Below the pieces are notes generated by a model. It worked only from the letters and a program-made list of their open reading frames with translations. It was not told the DNA's origin and did not search any database. From positions 147,330 to 211,329 of the forward strand of contig CBFFRP010000335.1 of NCBI GenBank assembly GCA_965644295.1: a DNA stretch of 64,000 nt. The letters are read 5' to 3'. How positions within the stretch are numbered: position 1 is the stretch's first letter; each line of letters begins with the position of its first letter. Origin of the DNA: Paraphysomonas bandaiensis (taxonomy: Eukaryota > Chrysophyceae). Both the position numbers and the translations under genes were made by a program. Positions 21,477 to 33,734 of the stretch are shown here, piece after piece.

Positions 21477-22751
21477 AACATATATGAAGTATATTTGAGG
21501 TACATCTACTGACGGTAATAAAACAATATTCATCTGTAAAGAATAGTTGTATCCTATTACTATTTTTGGTATACTGTTACCTGAAAAACAGTGTCCCCAG
21601 AAAGAGCGCAATAGCGTCTGGTGCTCGAAGCAATGTGATTGATGAAGTTTTAGTGACTATATAATATAAAAACATCACTATTAAGGTTCCTACGCATATA
21701 GAACGGCGCAAGGAAACAATTTATTGTAATCAAAAATATATGGTATTGTCGACTCTATTTGGAACTATTCGAAAATGCTGTACCACACACGTCGTATTCA
21801 GCATAGAATATACTAGCGAGTAAAACTTTTAGATTTTAATTGTAGTTTACTTTTTATTCTAGATTATTGATGGCAAAATATCGCAATTTATGGCAATGGT
21901 ATTCTCGGCAGGATTGATATGATATTGTATTATTTATAGAGCGAAACTATTGTCCATTTATATTGTAATATCTCGTTTATTAGAACAGTAAGAAATAGTA
22001 AGAAAGCAGGCGACAATGGAAGTGCCTTATTTCTTATTTGTGGTGTTAGCGATCAACTCTTTTATTCTCCATCAACCCAAATTCTGATATACTGCTGTAA
22101 ATTTTATTTCAACGATGCTTTTGCATGGGGATGATTGGTGGTGGTGTAAGTGTGTTGCATGGTGTAGTGTGTAGTGAATACATATAGTACGTTTAGTATG
22201 AATAAAGAATTGATCTTAGTATTAGCTGAATCCTAATGATATGTTAAGTTACTATTGTTAAATTTGACCGACACTCGCTTACTAGCGATCTGACATATCA
22301 CTGGCTGCTGTGGTTATTTCGCGTCATTTCTTGGAGAAAACCAATTGCTTCATCGCTTGAGTATTTATCTGCTTCTAAAAGAGTATTAATAATTAGTAGC
22401 ATTCTTAAGCGATTGGTTTTCTCCAAAAAATGACACGCAATTACCAGTGATGTCAGGTCAATTGCCGATACTTATGACGTCATGAGAACACATGTGTATA
22501 GTTTATAGTTTTCGCATTTCCACTCGTACACAGTAGATTTACCATAATCCATATGTGAGTTACGAAAGTGATTTTACTCTGTGTGAATGTTGAGCAGCAG
22601 TTAATGAGTTACGATACATATCACTAAAGCTACAGAGACCCAAGTCAACAATACCTTCAAACCAAAAACTATACAAACCTCAGAGTATGTTAAGTTGCTT
22701 TGGCTTTTATAACAGAAAACAAAATATATCTAGATAACTTTCTTATTGAAA
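21477..22751. other. Intergenic with a fold-back element
   Basis: No gene recognised. It contains the inverted repeat at 22286-22465; the rest is AT-rich DNA between two 3' ends. Confidence 0.5.
22286..22465. repeat. Fold-back (MITE-like) inverted repeat
   Basis: Two arms of about 60 bases flank a loop of about 55 bases. Both arms share CATCACTGG-like ends, GCGTCATTT or its GTGTCATTT variant, and TTGGAGAAAACCAAT. Arms differ at several positions. No target duplication was confirmed. Confidence 0.7.
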
Positions 22752-24816
22752 TCAGACAGTATTGGAATGATAAAGCGATGCCAGTATAACACCAATCAGT
22801 ACAATTACCATGGATATAGCTACCATATACACACTACTTTTATATGAAGATACTTTCGATGGTGCTGAGTTCACTGTGTTGTACGGCTCTGCTAAATGTT
22901 CCTCGTTTGATTCCTTCAGTGGTTCAGGATCCTTTTTGGCTTCAGGAGAGAAATCTTCCACTGGATTCTCTTCTACAGTATCTTCAATGCTTAATTCTTC
23001 AACTCTATTATCGCTCTGTAGTTGATCTGTAGGGGAGGTATGCGATACCTCCACTTCAGTAGAGTCGCATTCTGTGAGATAAGCATCACAATATACACGA
23101 TTGGGCAAGGAAGACAACAAATGCGCCATAACAAAGGAAAACTTACGCTTAGGTGCAGCGAAGAGTCCTTTCGCAATCTTTTTGGCCATTCCCCTTTCTC
23201 GTCCCTAAATAAAAAGTGGCATTAAGTTCAAATCGTGATGAAGCAAGAGATGTAGCTAACAGAAAATAACATATACGTTGGTACAGATGTCACATAAATA
23301 CCTTATATTTCTTCTTTGCAATATCCACTTTCTTTAACCATGTCTTCGTCACTGAGATCTGACTCTCCAATTGCGATATATCAGAATCCAAGTTGTTGTC
23401 GCTCTCACTAGTCTCTTTCTCCGCTCTGCCTTTATCAGTTACTAATTTCAACATCTCTTGTTCTTGTATCTCGAGAAGACGTTTAAAGCATAAATTGCTT
23501 TCCTCGTATTCGTGTAATCCCAACGACGCCCTGATAATATAATATCGGTGAGGACATTATACCTATGAAAGCTGGTGCAATAATTCGTAGGTTTATAAGA
23601 TTTACCTGCCAGCTCTCAACAACCCTTTCTTGTTGTTCGGGTCCATTTCCAGCACCTACACAAAAGTATCAATTATAATTATATTGTACTATCACATACT
23701 CAGCAATTTATACTAACCTTGATACAAGCTTCTCTCGCCTTGAAACTGTCATCTACACTTAAGTGACAGGCTGCGAGATTGTTCAAGCAGTCCACATATA
23801 ACTAACACACAGAAAACATAACTGACGAAACTAAGCAGCGACCACATAGAAATGGCCTGCAAAACACCCCTCACCTTGAAAAGGTTCCTTGCCATTAGAC
23901 CATCTTCAGTATCATCCAGAGAATCCATATTTCCCAACAATGTTTCGGCAGCTTTTCCTCCTTGAGAGAAGTTTCGTCCAGCTCGCATAAAATCCCCATA
24001 TGAAAACCATCTATGCAAACCATTGTCACATGTATACAACAAGGCACAATTTAGCACACATGGTTGTACTTTATAAACTGGCCTACACATGATTCATTAA
24101 ACAGTACTATATATCAACAACATTAATACATAGATGTATGCTCAATCGCCACCAGCGTAATGATGCGGAGAGCATTCACAACACAATACCTATTTCCAGA
24201 CTCCTTCTTGATACTGACTTCAAATAGAGTCGCTTCAAGACTACTGGTATCAGCAGCATCTCTGTGCTGTACAAAAAGTATGTAATAAGTAAAACATAAG
24301 TATTACCTCGATGAAAATCGAGCTATGCTCCACACACAAGCCCACACAAGTCTAATATACCGACACACTTACTTCCAATACTTTTACGTCGAATTCAAGG
24401 TCAGTGTTCGGAGGTATCTCCTGCACAGTCCCACTCCCCTTTCGACCTACCGGCCCAAACGCAAACTTTGAATCACATCTTGCTCTAAAGTGCTCTCCAA
24501 CAGAGCTATGACGCAACGGAAGTTCGAGTCCTTTAACAAAGAGTGATGGAGTGAAACTGAACGAATGGTAAGTTACCCGGAACAGCATCGCCATCACCGA
24601 TCTTGAAGCTAGCTCCATGCATGACCTCCACAGGCTGTGACTGACCCTTCACATACACCTCTATATCCGCCTTAACGACCATCTTCATCTCAGCGATAAC
24701 TCCGCTTCCAGGTGTGATCCTCTGCGATCATGTTAATGTGTGTGTTTCTACTGCCACTTCATATGCGTATATATATGTACCTTGACGCATATATCCGACC
24801 CCATTAACTCCTGCAT
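22752..24816 (-). CDS. FKBP8-like tail-anchored immunophilin with TPRs
   Basis: Multi-exon gene resembling animal FKBP8 (FKBP38), an outer-mitochondrial and ER membrane co-chaperone. Exon 1 starts MQELMGSDICVK at 24816. The FKBP-type domain follows: KRITPGSGVI, FKIGDGDAVPGLELPL, SKFAFGPVGRKGSG and EIPPNTDLEFDVKVLEV. TPR-type helices come next, among them YVDCLNNLAACHLSVDDS, KVLEMDPNNKKGLLRAGRA and LGLHEYEESNLCFKRLLEIQ, then a coiled segment and a long acidic linker. The protein ends in one hydrophobic helix (VYMVAISMVIVLIGVILASL) and a short SNTV tail, a tail anchor. As in FKBP8, several canonical prolyl-isomerase residues seem absent, so catalysis is doubtful. At least eight short exons are present; not every border was resolved. 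Confidence 0.83.
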
Positions 24817-26587
24817 ATCACAGTGTAGTGTGTCACAGTGTGGTTAGGACTGCCTGTGCATCAACATACAACACACGCACCTCCCACTCCCCATCATCCG
24901 AGACCTTTTCGCTCTCTGTCATTCTACACGATTCGGGGTATCTTTCGGTTCAAGATGATTCCACGGCAACAGGTCGGTATGATGTATATGTGTGTTGTAG
25001 ATCTCTCGCTGTGATGTGCTGCGCTGTGTCGTAGATGTTCAGGTCTTGTGGTACAGTATACAGCAGTATGCTGGTGGGATACACGGCCGTATCGGCAGTC
25101 AGCATCTTAGTTTTCGGAAATATAACGAAGTAAATATTCTCTATATTACTGCAATACAAGTACGGCTGAAATACAGATAATTGTTGACTCAATATATGAG
25201 GCATCTATGAACAAAAATGTACGAAGGATGCCGATATGGCAGTGTATGTATGTGTACAAGTGGTGTCGTAGGAATTCCTAGTATAGTATATCAGCACACA
25301 GCAGTAGGAAATCCCAGTGTTGGTCTATACATGGTATACCGCATACCGCAGTATATAAAGTAATCTCACTCTGCTCTGTACTCCACTGTATATATGGTAT
25401 ACCATGCTGTACGTAGAAGGTATGAGCCAGCGGTGGACTAAGAAAGATATGGCCAGCATATGTACAACTCTTATCCTGAAGTAGACTCAAACATCGAAGA
25501 ACCTACAAGTGATACTGAGGACCTTATCTCAGAGTTAAGACTCTGGTAATGCCAACGCGGCTGCTACTACCATGCTGAATATGTTCTGCTGGAGTCAGCA
25601 AGGCTCAGTCATTCTCTCGAACATCATGTTGTACTTATCCTGTTGAGCAATGTAAAGAAGTAAATCAAAACTTTTTAAGTGTGAGCCTAATAACACGATC
25701 AGTGCGACAACAAGATCGAATTTGTTCACAAGCTAGACTTATTTAGTTTATAGACCACGTCAGCTGCTTACTGCTTCACCTATAATATCCATGCATGGAA
25801 TATGTCAATAAAACAAAAATGGTAATCATGTCTATCATAGTAATTGTAAATACGAAATAATGCAATTGATATATTTCAAGTATTACGTATACTGCTTGCT
25901 GTTGAAATTTAACATATTGCCCCTGCTTGCTTCTCAAAAACTCTTGGAATCATAGTAGGAATATATATACAAAAGGCGAGAACATAATTTTCCTTAATTT
26001 TCCTTTCCATTCCGCTTTCCCTTTATTATCATGAATTGACTTAACTTTATGCTAACGTTTTGTTCTTTTGTTTTCTATTATTTTCAATAAGGAAAATTAA
26101 AAAGTCTTTGACTTGTGTTTGTGATATGTTATAGTGTCATGATAATTGAATAACAAGAAGTTCAAACTGCATCAATCCATATCAAAATATTTCATTTAAT
26201 TGTTTTCATCTAATGAAATTATTCAACATATTTATAAAGTGCATTAAATTGTGTGTATGATAAAAAAAACTCTTGAAGAACAATGTAAGTATGCGATTGG
26301 TGATAGGAGTACTCCGTTCTATATAACAGAAGTATGTGTCCTAACCGCGCCAAAATTGACGACTCCTAGTGTAACCGAACCGCACATTACAACAACGAGG
26401 CATACTAACTTGATTATAACATAGAAATATGCAGAGATGTAATAAGTTCCTCATCGAAACACAATTTATCCTTCCGAAATACCTAGAGATTATTTTAAAA
26501 AAGTCGCTGACAATCCAGATACAAGTGCTGCCATGAATAATCCGTTACCACTATACACAGTATATTAGAAAAGTCATCAAGATATTA
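24817..26587. other. Intergenic
   Basis: Long spacer without a recognised gene. From about 24960 to 25440 it has GTATAC, ATACATGGTATACC and a TATATAAAG string (25352), typical of promoters here. The 25500-26580 part is AT-rich and featureless to my reading. Confidence 0.45.
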
Positions 26588-26996
26588 TCAAACGTACCGA
26601 GCAGTACGTACGCATGATGTCACTGCGAATGCCACTGTACCCCAAGAAATCCCTGCACTAGCTCCAGCTACAAGCGGTCTATATGTTGCATCTGGAATAC
26701 TCTTTCGGGCAGTCCAATGTATTCCTTTGAATAAACCATAAAATGTCCCAAATATCAGTGCATTCCCTCCTACCGCTCTAAAATTCCTATTAGTCAGAAT
26801 AATACTCTGTCTACACATACCTCATCAATCCCACAGCAGTATAAGGGACAACCCGGGTCATCGCTTCTTTTTTAAAATTATATGTTGTACCCATAGCTAC
26901 TCCCCACAGAGAACCAAAATATAGGCCACTTAGAGCCCCATGCACGAAAGAAGCATGCAGAGATGTGTGATCGTCGCCCATCAGTCCGTTCGACAT
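26588..26996 (-). CDS. Tim17/Tim22/Tim23-family-like membrane protein
   Basis: Small two-exon gene of about 120 aa. Exon 1 (from 26996) ends at AVGLM; exon 2 starts AVGGNALIFGTFYGLFKG after a short intron whose acceptor is TTTTAG. The protein has Gly-rich hydrophobic helices with GxxxG spacing: HGALSGLYFGSLWGVAMG, GGNALIFGTFYGLFKG and LVAGASAGISWGTVAF. This is the pattern of the Tim17 superfamily, which includes inner-membrane translocase subunits and complex I NDUFA11. The length fits NDUFA11 or a minimal Tim17-like protein. It probably sits in the mitochondrial inner membrane. The exact member is not decided. Confidence 0.6.
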
Positions 26997-27418
26997 ATCG
27001 CTCGCTCACTATATAAGAAATCAAAGACAGATAACAGCTATGTTTGTTTTCACTATCTGGGTCTCAGTGGGACAGAATAAGCACGCACTCAGACGGTTAC
27101 TTCCCATCAGCTGTTAGTGCTGATATCAGTTAATATGCACTCGCAGCCAGGTGAGTATCGATACATACAGTACACATGTACACACAGCAGCGCAGTAGTT
27201 TCTATAATATCCCTGGTTTTGATACATGCTTCTACAAAAAACAGTTTCTTCAATGCAGCAGCTGTAGTCCAGCTGGTGTATTGTGTGAACATACAGCCAG
27301 AGCACAGTGCTCTGTTGTCAACGTCTCCAGAGCACGCACGAGTAGTCGTGGATGAGAGAGCAGGACTATAGTGCATGACTATCACTTTCTTCTCGTGCAC
27401 TGTATTGCACTGAACGAA
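26997..27418. promoter_or_regulatory. Bidirectional promoter (Tim17-like / GNAT)
   Basis: 422 bases between divergent starts, with ATACATACAGTACACATGTA near 27160. Confidence 0.5.
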
Positions 27419-28028
27419 ATGGAACTGCACAAAGCCAGTATTGAAGATGCTGAAGAGATTATGAGGTGAGGGTCGCACCGTTACATGTGAGAGGTCTAAC
27501 CAGTGTCGTTCCAATGATATGGACATCGCCTACATCAGAGTCATAAATGAAGCGTATATAGTTGAGACAGGAAACTCTGGGTATGCTTTTAAACACGGTT
27601 CTCGCTTTTCGCAACCATTGGAGCCATTCATGGAGTTAGCATATCAAGAAGGTCGAATAATCAAAGTTGTAGATATCGAGACAAGCAGCATTGTAGGAGC
27701 GACCTATTGGATCATTTCGGAGCACGATACTCTCTACTTTGGCCCTTTTGCAGTTAAACCAGACATGCAAGGACGAGGTATAGGGAAAATGATGCTAAAT
27801 GAAATCGAGCGCATTGCTAGGGACAAAGGTCTGCGTTATATTGAAATAAAAGTGGTGAACCATAGAACAGATTTGCTACCATGGTATGAAAAACTAGGAT
27901 ATATACAGACTGGTACAATTCCGTGGCCAGAATCGCGCTTATGTGTACTTACAAGACCTTCACATTTTATTACAATGCGAAGGGAACTGTGTCCCGCAGA
28001 TTCTACTCTCACTAGCTCAACCGCCTAG
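27419..28028 (+). CDS. GNAT-family N-acetyltransferase
   Basis: Exon 27419-27465 joins exon 27539-28028 to give 178 aa. The join restores the normal GNAT start (MELHKASIEDAEEIMRVINE). The acetyl-CoA pyrophosphate loop is VKPDMQGRGIGKMMLNEIE, the classic Q/RxxGxG/A motif, preceded by the beta-strand LYFGPFAV. A later LPWYEKLGYIQTGTIPW is motif B and typical of small-molecule or bacterial-style GNATs. No targeting signal is seen, so cytosolic action is likely. The substrate is unknown. The gene is divergent from the Tim17-like gene. Confidence 0.88.
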
Positions 28029-29192
28029 AAAGAATATAGATGTCGTGGTCACAACACAAAACTATCAACATAAGGATATATAATGCTTAGTATTAAAGAA
28101 ATGTTGCTATGTAATGTTACTATATAGTTTTGAATATATCAGAATGGATACTCTTATGTGCCTCTGTGGGTCCCCATATGTAAATTTCTAAATTACGTGG
28201 TCGCACCTCACGGAGCAACACATCTATGTCCATGTATTTCTGCATACATATGTTGATACTTTATAATCGTATTAATATACTAGTGATACTTTATTCAGAC
28301 CAGTGTTTCAAAGATCATTAAAAATCTCCTAGTAACTTTAACCAGTTTAACGTTACCCTGACGACATGTCTAGATTTTTACTATTACTATATCATGATTG
28401 TTTTATTATAGATCGCTCATTTTTATGCACTCGTGTGTACTCATAGCTTATCAATTCAAAATATGTATTCCATACTATAACAGTAATCAGAACGGCAGCG
28501 TAACGCGTAACAATGTAACAATTAATCGCTGATTCTAATCGCAATTATTACTTGCTGTCTCAATCAAATAATACTAAATGAAGTACTTATACTTATACTA
28601 CCCATTAGCTGCCAACATAGCTTGCTCAACTGTCACTTTAGCTTTTTGACTTGTAATCTTGCAACGACATAAGTATTCAAAAGGCAGCATTACACTCATT
28701 ACACGCGTATAATATAACGTATAACGACGATCAAATAAAAGCATACTTTGAAGTTTTTTTCTGTGTACATTTCGGAACTACGTAATCGCTCTCTACTATG
28801 AGGTACGATATATATGATATGTGGTATGTGGAATTGATTTCTATACAGAATACGTAGCTAGCGGAACGGAAGCAAGATGAAAGAAAAATGGAAGATTGTT
28901 TCTATCATCGAGGACCTATTAGTGTCCAGCCATGATTCATCTATACATAATTTTGCACTTTATCTAATAATTAAATGTTTTAATCTTTAATCAACATCAG
29001 CGTTGTAAATAACAACTACAAGATATATTGGAGCACACTACGCTCCACCATTGCTCCGTATATGGAGGCATATAAACTATGCTAATAGAATTTCAACTAA
29101 CTTCGGATGGGTAATAAAGAGATACTTATTCATTACTCCTTGTGACAAGATTGATGGGCTATAAAATGAAAGACCAACTCCGAGATCTATAT
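28029..29192. other. Intergenic between convergent genes
   Basis: AT-rich. I see no exon, repeat or RNA gene that I can support. Confidence 0.5.
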
Positions 29193-29633
29193 TTATCTTC
29201 CCTGTTGTCTTGATGCTAGTGTGTGGTTTACTACATTCATAGTTTCAAAATACCTACAAATCGTTAGTGCGAGTTAGCTAAACAAAGTACATCTTACCTA
29301 TCGACGCAGTTCGATAAACACGATTGCTCACGAGAATCCAGACCATCGCCACTTTTGCCAGTGCTAAAAAAGAATTACAAGTTTCATCATTTTACGGCCA
29401 CTTCCTTACCACTTCTTGAAGCATGATTCGGTAATCTTACCGACCTGCATAAAATTGATAATTTAGTGGAGTGTATCCAATCAAATAAGTACTCCATACC
29501 AGCTCTTGCATCATCTGAAAATATAGAGTCAGTACACATAATTATATCGTCAAACGTAATTCACCTGTGCTTGGACCTCGGCCTTGACCTTATTCACGTA
29601 CTCCTGTTGCTGTTGAGGTGTTGGTGTAGACAT
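29193..29633 (-). CDS. TIMM13: Small Tim chaperone, Tim13-like (five exons)
   Basis: Mitochondrial intermembrane-space chaperone subunit that partners Tim8 and carries hydrophobic precursors. Proposed exons: 29633-29565, 29514-29500, 29444-29410, 29363-29298 and 29253-29193, all with GT-AG borders and total 246 bases, giving 81 aa. The product starts MSTPTPQQQQEYVNKVKAE, continues LVGKITESCFKKC and CLSNCVDRYFETMNVVN, and so has the twin Cx3C motif (CFKKC and CLSNC) with 14 residues between. The order and the KCFKxC-like first motif favour Tim13 over Tim8. The second exon is only 15 bases. Because every exon is under 70 bases, no long open frame marks this gene. It is divergent from a CHCHD2-like gene. 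Confidence 0.9.
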
Positions 29634-30036
29634 TATTTCGATTACTCAATTACAAATTCCTTATTCTATCACAGTAGCTATGATTAATTAGCGCCTGTTC
29701 AAACCCCAGCCTGCCTTAAGACACCACACAGCCTTGTTACGCATACGAATAATACGTACAGACTACATGCATATTCTTGTCACCAGCAGCCAATGAATAA
29801 TATATGACGAGGTTGCAATTACTAAAAATATTTTCAGTTTGTGTCCCTTGAAGTGTTTTTCTTCTGGAAGTCACTCTTCGACTGTCTCCACACACACACT
29901 CCTGCAGAAGAAGTGAATTATATTCTGAAGTGAGTGTATGCACCCCCCCGTCACATGACTATACACTGCAGTCTCCTACAGCCCATTAATAGAACTCATC
30001 TATACTTAAGTCTTCGATTAATATCAATAGGAAATA
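29634..30036. promoter_or_regulatory. Bidirectional promoter (Tim13-like / CHCHD2-like)
   Basis: 403 bases between divergent starts of two intermembrane-space proteins that both have paired Cys motifs. Contains a run of seven C at about 29943 and no (CATA)n tract. Confidence 0.55.
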
Positions 30037-30613
30037 ATGCCAAGGTAGGAATAGTGTAATTGTATGATCTCCTGTGATGTGTGTATAGAGGTGGAGGATC
30101 CCGCAGCAGCCGCTCAGCACCTTCTCGTGCCCCTCCTTCACGACCAGTGAGCTCAGCCCCACCACCCGCTAAGGCAGCCCCCCCACCCCCTGCCCCTGCT
30201 CCTCGTCCTTCTCCCCCTCCTCCTGCCCAGCAGTCTTCTCAAGGTGATCGCATATGGCTCTTGTGTTGTTGCTGTGTGTGATGAGTGTTGCAGGTGGAGG
30301 TATGCTGTCCGGTATCGGATCAACTATCATGCAGGGTATGGCCTTTGGCACTGGAAGTGCTATCGCGCACAGAGCTGTTGGCGCTGTTGCTGGCTCCTTT
30401 GGAGGAGGTAGCTCTGACCAGCAGCAACAGCAACCAGCCCAGCAGCAGGCTCCCTCTGTTCCTGCCGTTACAGAGTCCAGCTCTGCTGATGGTCCCTGCC
30501 AAGTAGACTTGAAGGCATTCAACAACTGTATGAAAGAAAATAACAACAACGTGTCGGCATGCGACTTCTATTTCCAGGCTCTGCAACAGTGCCAGTCGTC
30601 TAGTAGTTACTAA
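30037..30613 (+). CDS. CHCHD2/CHCHD10-like twin CX9C protein
   Basis: Exons 30037-30044, 30089-30243 and 30294-30613 give 160 aa. The first exon has only 8 bases (ATGCCAAG) and encodes the MPR start shared with human CHCHD2; without it the second exon has no ATG. The basic Ser-Arg N terminus (MPRGGGSRSSRSAPSRAPP) is followed by a Pro-Ala linker and a Gly-rich hydrophobic helix (GIGSTIMQGMAFGTGSAIAH), then a Gln-rich stretch. A CHCH domain ends the protein, with two CX9C motifs (CQVDLKAFNNC and CDFYFQALQQC). Family members act in the intermembrane space in cristae and respiratory-chain upkeep and are folded by Mia40. Confidence 0.92.
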
Positions 30614-31153
30614 TTGGCCTGAGCGTTGGCCGCAGCGCTGCCGCTGAGCTGTTGTCGATATTGGATTTACTTCTAAAATAATAATTATATATGCTTCTTA
30701 AAATTTCAATTCTAATAGTTTGATGTTGCGTTTATTTGATTAAGTTTTTTGTACACTAAGGCAAATATTAAAATTCGAGATATCACAGTCACTAATACTT
30801 GAACCTTCTGTATTTACCGACGTTCTTTCTCAACTAGAAAGTGTGATTTGTTCCTACTAAACTTTGCCGACGTTCTTATTAAATTAAATATGGCAGCTGA
30901 GCCAAAAGTTGCAGACACTCCTACTAAGTTAAATGTTTTACTCGATTCTACCAAATTTAAGTCGTACGGGACTCCCTGAATCGCGATGAAACCAACAACT
31001 TTAAATGCGCATGTTAAATACGGCTAAGGCTGCATAACAGCTAATTGTTGATTAATAGGCGCAGATTGTAGTCTATTATAATTGCAATCAATTGATGCTA
31101 GATGCTAGACTATAAACTACAAACGAATATACTATATGGGAAATATTATTCAA

Positions 31154-31258
31154 CCTAGTCAAATTGGTTGAATTACCTAGTCACGCTATTTTTGGTAGAA
31201 TAACCTAGTCAAAGTAATAAATGACTCAGTCTAGTCAACTTTGGTATTCAACCTAGTC
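31154..31258. repeat. Cluster of spaced CCTAGTC motifs
   Basis: Four exact CCTAGTC copies (31154, 31176, 31204, 31252) and one variant, TCTAGTC near 31230, spaced roughly 22-28 bases. Most are preceded by A or AA. Confidence 0.6.
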
Positions 31259-32328
31259 GTTCTTATATCCATTGATTACACACTGCGACTGTCTAAGATA
31301 CCATCTCACACCACACAATATATTAGTGGCTTACTACAGAGCATCAAAACAATCAAACAAAACAATAAGCTCATATATACATATCTACTTAACACAGGTG
31401 CACGTTGTAAATGCCATAATACTATCACACCTGCTTGTCTCAGTGTTGATGACGAACGTGCAAGCAGTCAAGCATCAAGGAGCCATTCCTCATGAAGACC
31501 ACCTGACATAACATTTTTCAGGAGTAGGGATATGATCCTCAGCATATGATCTCGTCGTCATGATACTTCTTCAGAAGTGCCTTATAGTAAATTAGAGTCA
31601 TGAATGGTTTCCTTTACTTTATTAATATATATACAACTTACCCTTCCTCCATATATATGCATGCTCTAAAAAGTGTGTATCACATTGATTTAAGTTGTTT
31701 GGATTTGGCATACGAGTAGTATGTTACTAATTTGGCATATGCTATATTTGAGGGACGTCTGCAGATCGAAATACGTTCTCGGTTACAATTCTAATGCACA
31801 ACACAGTAGGTCACGAGATGAACGCCACAACTGACTTAACAAGCATTGTTGAGCGAGAAGAAGATATGTATTCATAATATTCTATTCTCTGGTATGTTAT
31901 GTTATCTTTGTATAGACTCTATCAGAAGTCGAACTCTAGAAGTTCTTTTCAAACATGTCGACGGTGCGGGGTACTGCGGCATCTATCTCACTAACCGAGG
32001 AATCCATTGCAAGTACCTGAGTTATGCTTTTTAGCTTCGCTTGTTGACCTGGAGCACACCAGCCCAATGAAGGTATTAGTGCTGTGCTGTTTATGATATG
32101 TATAACCTCCATGTGCAGCCCACGGTGCAACTGTGCCATTACACCTACCGCCCATACAAGCCTGGTACTAGTAGTAGGCAGTATGGGCGCTGGTGCTACA
32201 CATGAAGAAACTATCGCTTCTTCGCATGGGGACCACGGTCGTGCTGAGTTGGGGAAGGGTGGTGCTCTGACTACTGGCCCGAGACAGACTAAAACTGCAT
32301 GCGTGTCATGTTATCTTTGCTTTTTTTC

Positions 32329-33734
32329 TTCTCCCCGCTAATCATTGAGCTTCCTAGTAGTTAGCTCAGCGCCTTTTCGTACGTGTCTATTAATGCTACC
32401 TTTAGTTGAGTAGGTAACTTTAAATTAACGACTGTAATATATACATGTTGTAGGAAAGTTTGCATAATTTTTACACTTTTAGTAGTCTCAACTTTTATTT
32501 TTAATTTTAGTAGTAGCATCTGCAAAATATAGTGGGAACAGATGGAAATTTTGGTAGGTTTGAAAATGACACTCCTGTTACAGTCATCTGAAGTGGGTTG
32601 GTATTTACTGAAAAACAGCTCACAGTGGCTGTAAGTTAAATAAACCTAATTCTGATGTATTTTTCATGTGTGTAGATCATAAATACGTGTTCTTCTTCTA
32701 TCAGATACACTGAATTTTATATCTAAAGTTGTGACGTGATTACGAAATACGATATATATCGGTTCACTATCACTTGGCCTGTATACTTTCCGCCCTAATC
32801 AGTGTTTCATTGTGTGGTAGAAATGAGCATTTCACTGATTGTATCCTTGCTCTACTCTTACTCCTTAACCTTGGTTTGTTGAACACAATGAATTTGAAGT
32901 AAGAAATTAGAATTATTAATCTAAACACTTCACATGAAATCTATTTTTATCTCTTGTGAACATCTACTCTCAGGAAAATAAAGAATTGATCTTTATAATA
33001 GTAAAAAAATGTTGGATTATTATAGTGTAAGTTCTCCCCGCTAATCATTGAGCTTCCTAGTAGTTAGCTCAGCGCCTTTTCGTACGTGTCTATTAATGCT
33101 ACCTTTAGTTGAGTAGGTAACTTTAAATTAACGACTGTAATATATACATGTTGTAGGAAAGTTTGCATAATTTTTACACTTTTAGTAGTCTCAACTTTTA
33201 TTTTTAATTTTAGTAGTAGCATCTGCAAAATATAGTGGGAACAGATGGAAATTTTGGTAGGTTTGAAAATGACACTCCTGTTACAGTCATCTGAAGTGGG
33301 TTGGTATTTACTGAAAAACAGCTCACAGTGGCTGTAAGTTAAATAAACCTAATTCTGATGTATTTTTCATGTGTGTAGATCATAAATACGTGTTCTTCTT
33401 CTATCAGATACACTGAATTTTATATCTAAAGTTGTGACGTGATTACGAAATACGATATATATCGGTTCACTATCACTTGGCCTGTATACTTTCCGCCCTA
33501 ATCAGTGTTTCATTGTGTGGTAGAAATGAGCATTTCACTGATTGTATCCTTGCTCTACTCTTACTCCTTAACCTTGGTTTGTTGAACACAATGAATTTGA
33601 AGTAAGAAATTAGAATTATTAATCTAAACACTTCACATGAAATCTATTTTTATCTCTTGTGAACATCTACTCTCAGGAAAATAAAGAATTGATCTTTATA
33701 ATAGTAAAAAAATGTTGGATTATTATAGTGTAAG
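32329..33734 (+). repeat. Perfect 703-bp tandem duplication
   Basis: 32329-33031 and 33032-33734 look identical by eye, both starting TTCTCCCCGCTAATCATTGA and ending TATTATAGTGTAAG. No terminal repeats and no coding frame. Either a very recent duplication or an assembly duplicate. Confidence 0.9.
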
